Source: Pseudomonadota bacterium (GTDB lineage Bacteria > Myxococcota_A > Polyangia > Fen-1088). From it: 15,358 bases of DNA. The translations under genes and the position numbers were made by a program. Every line of letters starts with the position of its first letter. Within the stretch, counting starts at the first letter, position 1. The stretch lies in NCBI GenBank assembly GCA_017881285.1, contig JADGRD010000020.1:1-15358 (forward strand). The letters run 5' to 3'. A model generated the notes under the pieces. It saw only the letters and a program-made list of their open reading frames with translations, ran no database searches and had not been told where the DNA came from. Below, one piece after another: positions 5,637 through 14,157 of this stretch.

Positions 5637-8600
5637 CCACCCCATTCTCCGTGGGGCTCTGGCGAGCATGCTTGCGATGCTCCCGGCCGCGCCGGCGGCG
5701 GCCGATGCGGGAGCCCCCGACGCGGACGGGCACGTGGACGGGGGCGCCAGCGTCGGCCCGACCCGCCCTAGCGGGCTGCTGGTCGCGGCGGGCGAGACGA
5801 TTCACGACATCGACAACATCATCGACGCACTCGACCGGCAGGCGCCGGTGAGCGCGATCGCGTTCAGCCCGGACGGACGCCTCATCGTCTCGGGCTCCGA
5901 AGACCACATGGTGCGGGTCTGGCAGCTCGAGACCGGACGCCTGCTTCGTCATCTCGAGGGGCATGCCTCCGTCGTGACCGCGGTTGCCTTTTCCCCCGAC
6001 GGCAGCACCATCGCCTCGGCCTCGAACGATCGCACGGTGCGCATGTGGGACGTGCGCTCCGGCCGCCTGCTGCGGACGCTGCAGGGCCACGTCTATCACG
6101 TCTACGCGGTCGCTTTCGACCCGCAGCGAGGGTGGCTGGCTACGGCGTCGTGGGATCGAACCATTCAGCTCTGGGATGCGGCAAGCGGCCACCTGGTGAA
6201 GAAGCTTCGGGGACACGGCGGCGCCATTCGGGCGATCGACTTCAGCCCGGATGGCAAGCTGCTGGCGTCCGCGTCCGACGATGAGACGGTTCGGTTGTGG
6301 GACGTGGTCACCGGCAAGCAGCTCAAGGTCCTCGCGGGGGCCGGACCCGCGAGCGCGGTACGCTTTCGGCCGGACGGCGAATGGTTGTTCTCGGGCGGGG
6401 CGGATCACACGGTGCGAATGTGGCGGCTGCCCGACGGGGCCATCGTGCGCAAGCTTGGTGACTGCGGCGCGCCGGTGCTTTCGCTCGCGGTCTCGGCGAA
6501 CGGACAGATCCTCGGGGGCGGCTGTGGCGCCGGGGGATCGGTTCTGTGGGACATAGGGACGGGGGCCGAGCTCCGCCGTGGGCGCGGTCATGCGGTCGAG
6601 GTGCGCGCGATTGCCTTCAGCCCCGACGGGAGGATGGTGGCCACCGGAGCCGACGATGCCTCGATCGTCGTCGAGGACGTTGCCAGCGGACGCGCTCTGG
6701 TATCGCTGTCCGCCAACCTGGCCCAGCTGGAAGCCGTAGCCTGGAGCCCCGATGGCAGCATGCTGGCGACGGCCTCGCGCGACCGCCGTGTCTTGGTCTG
6801 GCAGGACGCTGGCAATCACAAGATGTTGAGCCGGGTACTGGTCGGCGAGCAGGGCGCCGTGCGCACCCTGGCGTTCTCGCCGGACGGCAAGGCTCTCGCT
6901 TCCGGTGGCGACGACCGCAAGGTGGCGCTCTGGGATGTGGCGGGGGAGGATGCCGTGCGCCGGCTCACCGGACACGACGGGGCCGTCAACGCCGTCGCCT
7001 TCATGCCCGATGGGCGCACCATCGCCTCGGCGGGGGACGACGCCACCGTCCGCCTGTGGGATCTCGAGCGAGACGCTGCGGCGATCGTGCTCAAGGGCCA
7101 CCGCGCCCCGGTGCAAGCCCTCGCCGTCAGCCCCGACGGCAAGGCGTTGGCGTCGGCATCCGATGACGAAACGGTGCGCCTATGGGACACGGCCACGGGA
7201 CGAAACCTGGCGGTGCTCGGCAGCCATCGCGGCCCCGTCAGCTCGGTGGCCTTCAGCACCGACGGAAAATACCTAATCACCGGGTCGCAGGACCGCACCA
7301 TCGACGTCTGGCTACCGGCGAAGGGCAAGCTGCTCAAGAGCCTGCGCAAAGAGCTGCCGGCCGGCGTGGTCGCGCTGGCCGTGCGCGATCAGCGGATCGC
7401 CGCGGCCTCCTCGGATGGGGTGCTCAGCCTTTGGGAGATCGGCCGCAACCGTCCGCTGAGACAGTCGACTGCCTCCGCAGATGCGCCGAGCGCGCTCGCC
7501 GTCGCGCCGGATGGTGGCACCATCGCTTCTGCCTCGCGCGATGGCGTGCTGCGGATTTGGGGTGGCAACACCCTCGAGCGTCGCTGGTCGCTCGCGGGCA
7601 GCTCGCGCGAACGCTGGTTCGCCTGCAATGGCGCGCAGACCTGTTGGCGCAACGAGGACGGGAGCCTGCTCGGCAGGGTCAACGGACAAGGCGAAATGGT
7701 ACCGGTCCCGCCGTCCGACGACGCCCATCGGACCGCTCTCGTGGCCTTCGTCGACCGAAGCAAGCTGGGCGGCGACATCGAGCTCGTAGAGGGCCGAACG
7801 GTGTCCATCCCGATCCGCATCGAGAACCGCGGCGCCCACCCGGCCTATTGGGTGAACGTGGCCCAATCGGCGACGCGCACCGCCTCGAGCCGGGTGTCGT
7901 TGCTGTCGGTTCCGCCCCCCACGATCGCGGTGCTCGGGCCGGGCGCCCGCGCGGACGTCGTGTGCGAAGTGTCGGCGCTCGGCGAGTACGAGAACCCCCA
8001 GCCCCATACCGAAACGTTGCGCTTGGCTATCACCAGCGCCTCGGCCCCGGCCTCGTCGCTCGAGATCCCCGTGTGGATCGATACGCCGCACCTGCAGCTT
8101 GGCCACCTGGCACTGCGGCATGGTGCGAGCGAGGCGGTGGTGGCTTCCATGACCGAGGTCGCGATGGCCGGGCTCGCGCCCGTCGTCCTGCAGGCCAGTC
8201 TCATCGTGGAAGGCGCGAAGCGCGCCAGCATTCCGCCGGTGTCGATCGAGCAGCCGTTCATCGGACAGGATTTGGCCTTGGCTTTCCCCCTGCCCGAGGG
8301 GGTCGATCTCGATCGGCACAGCCGGTTGACCTTCACGCTGCGCAAGAGCACCCACCCGGTTCACGTCTGGACCTTCGCCCACTCGCCGGTTCGCATTCCC
8401 CTACCGCTCTGGTCCTGGGGGCTGCTGTTCGTCAGCGCGCTCGGGCTGGGCCTGGTGATCTGGCGTATGCGCCTTTACGCGTATGCCCGGCCCATCGGAC
8501 GCGCGGGCAAGCGGTTTGCCCGGCTGGGCGTCGTCGTGCTACTCGGGTTGGGCAGCGGGCTGATGGCGCTCTTCCGCCTGCGTGCGACGCTGCGCTCGCT

Positions 8601-10071
8601 GCGCGCGCGTCTGCAGCGCCGTGGCGTCGCGGCCATATTCTTCCGCTTGGAGTCGGAGACCCAGTGCTCGCACCTCGCGCGCCAGCTGGGGGCCTCCTGG
8701 GCACCGCTCGTCGGCGAACAACAGCCTCTGTTCGAGCTGCAGCTCGGCCCGGAGGTGCCCCTCGCCGTCGAGCGTTGCCTGTTGGCTCTCCCGACGGGGG
8801 GCGCCACCGCGTCCACCCTGGCCGAGCTGGAGGCCGCAGACGAGGGGGCAGACGGCATCACGGTCGTGCTTTCCGATGTTCCCCGGTCCGAGCTGGCTGG
8901 GCATCTGCGCACGCCGCGGCGGCTCGTGGTGTTGAGCAAAGCCGCCATGAACCGGATCCTGCGTGCGCCGCGACCGGCGCTGGCGTTCGCCCAGGCCGTG
9001 AGCGAGCAGGTCGATCGGAAGGCGGTTTCCCTGTATCGCTCGGCAGCCTCCGGCGGCCAGCGCCAACCGTTCCATGGCCGCAAGAGCGAGCTGCGCCGTC
9101 TGGCGGTCGACCCGCGCAGGAACTACTTGCTCATCGGTCCGAACGGCATCGGCAAGACCAGCTTGCTCTACGAGATCCATCGCCGGTTTCGCGAGCACCC
9201 GACCGTCGAGTGCCACTATTTTTCGCTCGCCGATGGCGACCTGACGACCGCGCTGGCCGATGCCCTGGGCATGCCCGGCGAGCGGTTGCTCGACATCGTG
9301 CTCGAGCGGCTCGCCGATCCGCCCAAAGGCAAGCGGGTGGTGGTGCTCTGCGATGATGCCGATGCTTGGGCCACCCGGGACGCCACGCATGGCGGCGCGC
9401 AGCTCCAGACCCTGGCCCTGTTCAACCGCGAGCACCCTTGCGCTTTCGTGCTGGCGGGATTCCTCGGGCTCCTCCATGCCTCCCGGCCCGTGCGTGGCCG
9501 CCAACGCTTCGGCGAGGTCGTCAGACTCGACAGCCTGGATGCCGAGTCGTGCGCGGAGCTGGCCACCCTCCCCATGGCCGCGCTGAATGTGTCTTACGCC
9601 AAAGCCAATCTGGTCGAGCACCTCGCGCGGCAGAGCGGAGGAATGCCGAGCCTGCTGGTCGCCATTTGTGACCAGGTGCTCGAAGGTCTGCAGCCCGGCC
9701 AGCTGGTCATCGACGGCGCGGACGTGGAGAGAGCCTGCAAGAGCGATGCGGTCGCCCGCGCGATCACCGCGTGGCGACCTCGGTTTGGCCTCCCCGAGCC
9801 AGGCTTCGCAACCCTGGACCAGGCCGTCATGCTGTCGGCCATCTTCAAGACACGCTTCACGCTCGAGGAACTGCAGGCGACCCTCGCCGGCCTCGGCGTG
9901 CAGACGACGGCAGTCGAGATCCGGCGCTCGGCCGATCGGCTGGTCGCCGCCTGCGTCTTGGAGCACTGGCTCGGGCATTTCCACTTCCGTGTGCCCCTGT
10001 TCCAGACCGTCATGCAGGAGGCCACCTTGGCGCGCATGATTGCGCAGTCGAGCCCTGAGGAGCCACCGTGA
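5623..10071 (+). CDS. Membrane-anchored 14-blade WD40 protein with C-terminal STAND-like ATPase
   Basis: This is a 1482-residue protein. Residues 1 to about 27 look like a signal peptide (ending PAAPAAADA). About 74-660 hold 14 WD40 repeats, enough for two seven-bladed propellers that would bind partner proteins. About 690-910 are a beta-rich, Ig/CARDB-like region. A clear membrane helix spans about 929-947 (PLWSWGLLFVSALGLGLVIW), followed by a basic loop and a second hydrophobic stretch at 968-984. About 1000-1140 are unrecognised; FHGRKSEL then leads into a STAND/AAA ATPase with Walker A GPNGIGKT (Lys1178) and Walker B VVVLCDDAD (Asp1244, Asp1245). A helical, probably winged-helix, tail follows. 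STAND proteins usually carry WD40 repeats after the ATPase; here the order is reversed and a membrane lies between. The 14-base overlap with the wall hydrolase suggests a joint role, perhaps ATP-driven control of that enzyme (inference). The domains are well supported; the function is unknown. Confidence 0.88.
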   Translation: MSANSHPILRGALASMLAMLPAAPAAADAGAPDADGHVDGGASVGPTRPSGLLVAAGETIHDIDNIIDALDRQAPVSAIAFSPDGRLIVSGSEDHMVRVWQLETGRLLRHLEGHASVVTAVAFSPDGSTIASASNDRTVRMWDVRSGRLLRTLQGHVYHVYAVAFDPQRGWLATASWDRTIQLWDAASGHLVKKLRGHGGAIRAIDFSPDGKLLASASDDETVRLWDVVTGKQLKVLAGAGPASAVRFRPDGEWLFSGGADHTVRMWRLPDGAIVRKLGDCGAPVLSLAVSANGQILGGGCGAGGSVLWDIGTGAELRRGRGHAVEVRAIAFSPDGRMVATGADDASIVVEDVASGRALVSLSANLAQLEAVAWSPDGSMLATASRDRRVLVWQDAGNHKMLSRVLVGEQGAVRTLAFSPDGKALASGGDDRKVALWDVAGEDAVRRLTGHDGAVNAVAFMPDGRTIASAGDDATVRLWDLERDAAAIVLKGHRAPVQALAVSPDGKALASASDDETVRLWDTATGRNLAVLGSHRGPVSSVAFSTDGKYLITGSQDRTIDVWLPAKGKLLKSLRKELPAGVVALAVRDQRIAAASSDGVLSLWEIGRNRPLRQSTASADAPSALAVAPDGGTIASASRDGVLRIWGGNTLERRWSLAGSSRERWFACNGAQTCWRNEDGSLLGRVNGQGEMVPVPPSDDAHRTALVAFVDRSKLGGDIELVEGRTVSIPIRIENRGAHPAYWVNVAQSATRTASSRVSLLSVPPPTIAVLGPGARADVVCEVSALGEYENPQPHTETLRLAITSASAPASSLEIPVWIDTPHLQLGHLALRHGASEAVVASMTEVAMAGLAPVVLQASLIVEGAKRASIPPVSIEQPFIGQDLALAFPLPEGVDLDRHSRLTFTLRKSTHPVHVWTFAHSPVRIPLPLWSWGLLFVSALGLGLVIWRMRLYAYARPIGRAGKRFARLGVVVLLGLGSGLMALFRLRATLRSLRARLQRRGVAAIFFRLESETQCSHLARQLGASWAPLVGEQQPLFELQLGPEVPLAVERCLLALPTGGATASTLAELEAADEGADGITVVLSDVPRSELAGHLRTPRRLVVLSKAAMNRILRAPRPALAFAQAVSEQVDRKAVSLYRSAASGGQRQPFHGRKSELRRLAVDPRRNYLLIGPNGIGKTSLLYEIHRRFREHPTVECHYFSLADGDLTTALADALGMPGERLLDIVLERLADPPKGKRVVVLCDDADAWATRDATHGGAQLQTLALFNREHPCAFVLAGFLGLLHASRPVRGRQRFGEVVRLDSLDAESCAELATLPMAALNVSYAKANLVEHLARQSGGMPSLLVAICDQVLEGLQPGQLVIDGADVERACKSDAVARAITAWRPRFGLPEPGFATLDQAVMLSAIFKTRFTLEELQATLAGLGVQTTAVEIRRSADRLVAACVLEHWLGHFHFRVPLFQTVMQEATLARMIAQSSPEEPP
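5842..7602 (+). repeat. Fourteen tandem WD40 repeat units
   Basis: Each unit is about 40-42 codons and follows the pattern VxAVAFSPDGxxLASASxDxTVRLWD, then xxGxxLxxLxGH. Units 4 and 11 share an identical ASASDDETVRLWD core, and units 5 and 12 both have a Leu-Pro or similar break after the Trp, which fits a copied block of seven blades. Units 6, 7 and 13 are degenerate: 7 has ED instead of WD, and 13 lacks SPDG. Confidence 0.85.
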
Positions 10072-10084
10072 CAGCCGGGCTGTC
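10070..10084 (+). terminator. Short perfect hairpin overlapping the WD40/ATPase stop codon
   Basis: GACAGC-CGG-GCTGTC forms a 6-bp stem with a 3-base loop and begins within the TGA stop (10069-10071). No T-run follows, so it is not a standard intrinsic terminator. It may stabilise the mRNA end or have no role. Confidence 0.25.
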
Positions 10085-10122
10085 CTTCGCCCGTCCTATG
10101 CGGCCGCGGGACTGACGAAATC

Positions 10123-10145
10123 GCCCTGATCGCGAGCTTCAGGGC
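10123..10145. terminator. Possible bidirectional hairpin between convergent genes
   Basis: GCCCTGA (10123-10129) and TCAGGGC (10139-10145) make a perfect 7-bp stem with a 9-base loop in the 170-base gap between the two large convergent genes. There is no clear T-run on either side. Position and symmetry fit a shared terminator, but the evidence is modest. I see nothing else in 10085-10241. Confidence 0.35.
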
Positions 10146-10241
10146 AGCCGCTTGTCGGCGGTATCCCCGCCACTGGCGAGGAACGCCTTCGGGCACCAGG
10201 CTACTACCACGCCCAACACGCCCGGAGAGCGTTGATCACGA

Positions 10242-13200
10242 TTACGGCCCGGATTGGAATCCCGGCACAATCATGTGGGCCAGGCGAGCGGGATTCTGGA
10301 CGCCCTGCTCGGCCATCCAGTCGTTGGATCGAGCGCAAAGGTCCGCTCCGCGCCGTCCGCCAACGATTTCACCCAGCCACCTGCGTCCCGCTTGTGCGAG
10401 CAGCATGGCACCCGCGGCCTCGGCGGTTACGACCGCACGATCGAGGGCCGCTACGCCATCGTCGCAACTCGCCCCTGGCGATAACCAGCGGACGCCAGCC
10501 TCGATGGCGGCCGCCATCGCCACGCCGGTCTGATGATCAGAGGCCCGCAAGCACCGCACGCTCTGCCGTGCCTGGCGCAGGAGCGCGGGCCGCTCGGATG
10601 CGGATGCGCCCTCGGCCCTGGCCAAAGCAATCCGGCCACAGATCGATGCGTGTTCCAGTCGGATCCCTCCGATCCTGAGCATCGCCGAACGCCGCAGTCT
10701 CGCGTCCTCCAGGGCGATGACCTGAGCCGCCACCTCGGGTTGTCCAGCGTAAAGCGCTTGCTCGCAACGCGCGAAGAAGTGCGTGAAGTGCTGGACCTGG
10801 TACATGTTGCCGGGCCACGGGGCCAGAATCCCGTCGATGTCTTTGCTCGCACGAGGGATGTCGTCTCGGATCATCCAGACGATGGACAGGAAGGTGCGTA
10901 GATTCGTCGCCAGGTAGCGGTCACCCGTGCGATCGGCGTCGGCGGTGTAACGATCGAACCGCTCGCATAGCTCGCGGAGACGCCCAGACATGCGCAAAGC
11001 GAAACACACGAAGGTGCGCGTGGTGGCCAGTTCCCAACTCACGCCGTGGCAATGACTCAGGAAGTGCTGCTCGACGCCAATGAGGTCGTCGAGGGCCGCC
11101 GCCCATTCACCCGAGAAGTAGTGGACCACGCCTTTGCACAATCTGGCCAGGCCCAAGGACCGTGCATCCGCCGAACGACGCGCCAGCACCTCTGCCCGGG
11201 AGAGAAGGCGCACGGCAAAGTCCAAATGCGACCCGCCGAGCACGGCCAGCTGCCCCGCCAACACCGAGAGCCCCTGGCCCACGCGACGGATGTCCCCGCT
11301 CTTGAGCGCCAGCATGAGATAACGCAACAGAAAATCGTCGGCGCGAAGGATATCGACGACCCCCAGACCGATATTCACCGACCAAAGCACATCGAGCAGC
11401 CGCTGCTTCCTGGTGGAGATGCTTGCCGCCGGCTGCTCCACGAAGCTCGTCCCGCGCAGGCGCAGCCAGAGCAGGCGCCATGCGACCGAGGCGAAGGCGC
11501 GGCGCGGGCTGGAAGCGAGACGGAGGCCGACCGGCTCGAGCACATCCTTGAGAACCTCGAGCCCTTCCGCGATCTGGCCACCACGGAGAAGTTGCTCGGC
11601 CGCGAGATGGTGGAGTTGCAGCGACTCGGCGGCCTCGCTGAGCCCGGCGGCGCGCTGGTAGGCCTCCGCGGCCTGGATGGCGTGTCCGTTGCCTGCTCGG
11701 CACTCGCCGAGGGAGCGCAGCAACTCGATCTTCGCCTGGTCGTCCGGCTCCAAGGCGATTGCGGTCTCGTAAAACTCGGCGGCGCGATCGAACGCCAACT
11801 TGGTGCGCGCCTCTTGGGCGGCCTCACAGGCGTAGCGCTTGGCTCGCTCGTGGTCTTCCGCAGATAGCCAATAGCGGGCCAACCTGTCGGTTCGTTCGTG
11901 TTCCCACTGCTCCACGGCCTGGGCGAGCTGGTAGTGAAGCCTGCGCAAGGTCGCCTCGCCGAGGTGGCGCACGATCGTCTCGCCGATGCGATCATGGTAG
12001 CAAACCACGGTATCGGCACCTTGCCGGCCGGCCCGGTTGATCAGCCGCTCCTCGACCAAGGCGGAGATGCCTCGCTCCCAGGCATCGGACCCGAAGGCAA
12101 TGCCGATGGCGCTGGCGAGCGTCCTCTGGGGCACGGGATCGCCGGCCACGGCGACGATTTCGAGCAAGCGCTGACTCTCCTCGGGCAAGATGCCCACCCG
12201 CTGGAGGATCATCCCATCCAGACCGAATTCCTCTTCCTCGGCCTCGGTCGCCAATCCGCCATTGGGCAAGACCTTGCCGAGAAAGTGCCGCACGAGCTCG
12301 ACGGCGAAAAAGGGATTGCCACTCGCTTCAGCGGCGGCAGTCTCGGCGATGCGTTGCCTGAGCGCGGGCGCGACCACCGCCGAATGAATGAGATCGTCCG
12401 CCAAGGTGCGGATGTCGGCATCGGACAAGGGACCGAGGGCGATGAGCTCTACGTCAGGCTGGCCTTCGATCTCGCACAATAGTGATCGGGCGATAGCCGG
12501 GCTACTGTCGGAGAGCGGACGGCAATTCAGAATGAGGTGCAAGGCGGGTGCGCCGGGTTGGCGCACCAACGCCCGCAATAGCGCAAAACTGTCGCGATCG
12601 GCCCACTGCAGATCATCGATGAAGATGACCAGCGGGTGAAGCCGCGCCGTGCGCACCAACAGATCGCAGAAGGCCACGAAAGCTTGGTTGCGGAGCTCCT
12701 TGGCGTCACGTAGGGCTGGTACGGCGTAGCGTTCATCCGCGATGAGCTTGAGCCCCCGCAAGACTGGGAATATCTCGGCCAGATGCCGAATACCGTCTGG
12801 CAACACGTAGGCCTGATCGTCGTCGGTGAGCTTGGTCAGGTGCTCGGTCAGAGCGTCGACGACGCCGTCGAACGCTTTGAACGGCAATGCCTCACGCTCG
12901 TGACAACGCCCGCGCAAGACCAGCGGAACCGAGGACGCGGGCGTCGCCTGCAGCAGCCGCTCGAGGAAAGTCTGGACCAGACTGGTCTTTCCGATCCCGG
13001 AAATCCCCTTCACCAACGTGACCGCCAGGCGGCCTGTGGACATTCGCGCGTAGGCGCGCCCCAGGAGCTGCAGCTCCGCTTCCCGGCCCAGTACGATCTT
13101 CACGGGCGTTCCGGCTGCGGGACAAGAGCCGGTTGGGACCGGCGCGGCGTCGCGGGGGAGCGCGCCAACGCATGCGAGGATTTCCGGGCCGGCTGGGCGT

Positions 13201-13994
13201 TGGGCCTCGTCGCGCTGGATGAGCTGCATGCAAAGATCGCTCATTGGGTGGTCGGCAAGACGGTTGATTTCGAGAGGATGGGGCGGGTCCTCGGTCTGCT
13301 TCTTCAGCAAGACCTCGAGCGTCGCGCCTTCGAAGGGGCAGTGGCCGGTCAGCGTCTCGTAGATCATCGCGCCCACCGCGTACCAGTCCGCAGAAGGCCG
13401 GCACGGTTTCTCCATCGCCTGCTCGGGCGCCATGTACGCTGGGGTTCCCGATATGCCATCACCGGAGAGGCTGGCGCTGTTCGCCCGCTTCGCCAGTCCG
13501 AAGTCCAGGATCACGACTCGGCCGTCCCGCGTCACCAGCACGTTGGAGGGCTTCAGGTCGCGGTGAATGCAGCCGGCTTGGTGGATGGCGTGCACCCCGG
13601 CGCACAACTGCTGGACCGCGTTGGCCAAGCGCTCACGCTCCGGCCGCGAAGCCGGTTGCATCAGGTAGCGGTCGAAGGGCACCCCGGCGACGTATTCCAT
13701 CGTGAAAAACCACAGCGTGTCCTCTGCAACGAGCTCATGCAGCGTCACCAGGTTCTCGTGCCGGAGATCTGCCATCGACCGAAACTCGCGCTTGAATCGG
13801 TAGAGATCGATGCCACTCGAGAAGTCGAGGGCCTTGAGGGCAACCTTGGCATCGAGCTGCGTGTCGTACACGAGGTACACGCTGCCCATCCCTCCGGTGC
13901 CGAGGAGGCGAATGGGTTTGAATCTCGACGTCCCTGTGAAGAGCATGGCTGGCTGGCAGTGCGGACGCGCTGAGAGCGATTGGTACGGTAGCAC
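10242..13994 (-). CDS. Ser/Thr protein kinase fused to AAA/STAND ATPase and TPR-like helical domain
   Basis: This 1250-residue cytoplasmic signalling protein has a complete Hanks-type kinase at about residues 25-285: Gly loop LGTGGMGSVY (31-40), ATP-binding Lys54, catalytic HRDLKPSN with Asp146, DFG with Asp164, and GTPAYMAPEQ. Next comes an AAA_16-type ATPase opening with VLGREAEL, with Walker A GISGIGKTS (Lys336) and Walker B VIFIDDLQWAD (Asp460, Asp461). The remaining 600 or so residues are alpha-helical and TPR-like, ending NPARLAHMIVPGF. This three-part plan is widespread in myxobacteria and recalls PknK-type kinases with MalT/LuxR-like ATPase halves, but no DNA-binding HTH is seen here. 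There is no membrane helix. The start is a GTG with GGAGG 4 bases upstream; an in-frame ATG at 13946 lacks such a site. The gene faces the WD40/ATPase gene tail to tail. The family is certain; ligand and targets are unknown. Confidence 0.93.
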   Translation of the reverse strand: MLPYQSLSARPHCQPAMLFTGTSRFKPIRLLGTGGMGSVYLVYDTQLDAKVALKALDFSSGIDLYRFKREFRSMADLRHENLVTLHELVAEDTLWFFTMEYVAGVPFDRYLMQPASRPERERLANAVQQLCAGVHAIHQAGCIHRDLKPSNVLVTRDGRVVILDFGLAKRANSASLSGDGISGTPAYMAPEQAMEKPCRPSADWYAVGAMIYETLTGHCPFEGATLEVLLKKQTEDPPHPLEINRLADHPMSDLCMQLIQRDEAQRPAGPEILACVGALPRDAAPVPTGSCPAAGTPVKIVLGREAELQLLGRAYARMSTGRLAVTLVKGISGIGKTSLVQTFLERLLQATPASSVPLVLRGRCHEREALPFKAFDGVVDALTEHLTKLTDDDQAYVLPDGIRHLAEIFPVLRGLKLIADERYAVPALRDAKELRNQAFVAFCDLLVRTARLHPLVIFIDDLQWADRDSFALLRALVRQPGAPALHLILNCRPLSDSSPAIARSLLCEIEGQPDVELIALGPLSDADIRTLADDLIHSAVVAPALRQRIAETAAAEASGNPFFAVELVRHFLGKVLPNGGLATEAEEEEFGLDGMILQRVGILPEESQRLLEIVAVAGDPVPQRTLASAIGIAFGSDAWERGISALVEERLINRAGRQGADTVVCYHDRIGETIVRHLGEATLRRLHYQLAQAVEQWEHERTDRLARYWLSAEDHERAKRYACEAAQEARTKLAFDRAAEFYETAIALEPDDQAKIELLRSLGECRAGNGHAIQAAEAYQRAAGLSEAAESLQLHHLAAEQLLRGGQIAEGLEVLKDVLEPVGLRLASSPRRAFASVAWRLLWLRLRGTSFVEQPAASISTRKQRLLDVLWSVNIGLGVVDILRADDFLLRYLMLALKSGDIRRVGQGLSVLAGQLAVLGGSHLDFAVRLLSRAEVLARRSADARSLGLARLCKGVVHYFSGEWAAALDDLIGVEQHFLSHCHGVSWELATTRTFVCFALRMSGRLRELCERFDRYTADADRTGDRYLATNLRTFLSIVWMIRDDIPRASKDIDGILAPWPGNMYQVQHFTHFFARCEQALYAGQPEVAAQVIALEDARLRRSAMLRIGGIRLEHASICGRIALARAEGASASERPALLRQARQSVRCLRASDHQTGVAMAAAIEAGVRWLSPGASCDDGVAALDRAVVTAEAAGAMLLAQAGRRWLGEIVGGRRGADLCARSNDWMAEQGVQNPARLAHMIVPGFQSGP

Positions 13995-13998
13995 GGAA

Positions 13999-14003
13999 CC
14001 TCC
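13999..14003 (-). promoter_or_regulatory. Ribosome binding site supporting the GTG start of the kinase
   Basis: On the minus strand GGAGG lies 4 bases before the GTG at 13994. The alternative ATG 16 codons downstream (13946) has no comparable site. The 16 extra residues precede the kinase fold and carry no recognised motif. Confidence 0.6.
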
Positions 14004-14005
14004 CC

Positions 14006-14122
14006 ACCAAGGTGAACGAGGTCAGAGATCGGCTGGCCAGCGGCAAAGTCCGCTACCGTGCGGTGCTCGAAGGCGGCGACCACCACGAACCGCCGCCGGT
14101 TTGTGAATCGGTCGAGTGGTAG
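14006..14122 (+). pseudogene. Possible C-terminal relic of a zinc-type alcohol dehydrogenase
   Basis: Frame 2 on the plus strand reads KVNEVRDRLASGKVRYRAVL, then a short polar tail and a TAG at 14120-14122. This resembles the closing segment of medium-chain alcohol dehydrogenases (pattern xxNExxxRLxxGKVRxRAVL). Nothing further upstream in this frame looks like the family, since that DNA encodes the kinase on the other strand. It would be a decayed gene end, now serving as the leader region of the kinase. The match is short, so chance cannot be excluded. The same stretch contains GGCGGCG (14072-14078) facing CGCCGCC (14091-14097), a possible hairpin. Confidence 0.4.
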
Positions 14123-14157
14123 GTGGGGCCTTTCCTCCCGGCTGTCGCGTGCCGAGA

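Noticed and set aside
5395..7116. 573-codon minus-strand frame with a regular repeat-like translation.
   Set aside because: The periodicity is the mirror image of the WD40 repeats on the plus strand; there is no independent coding signal.
8539..9984. 481-codon minus-strand frame opposite the STAND-like ATPase.
   Set aside because: No domain is seen, and it is fully overlapped by Walker A/B-containing coding sequence on the plus strand.
12783..13973. 396-codon plus-strand frame opposite the kinase and ATPase domains.
   Set aside because: It is a shadow of the kinase, which has all invariant residues; the plus-strand translation resembles no family.
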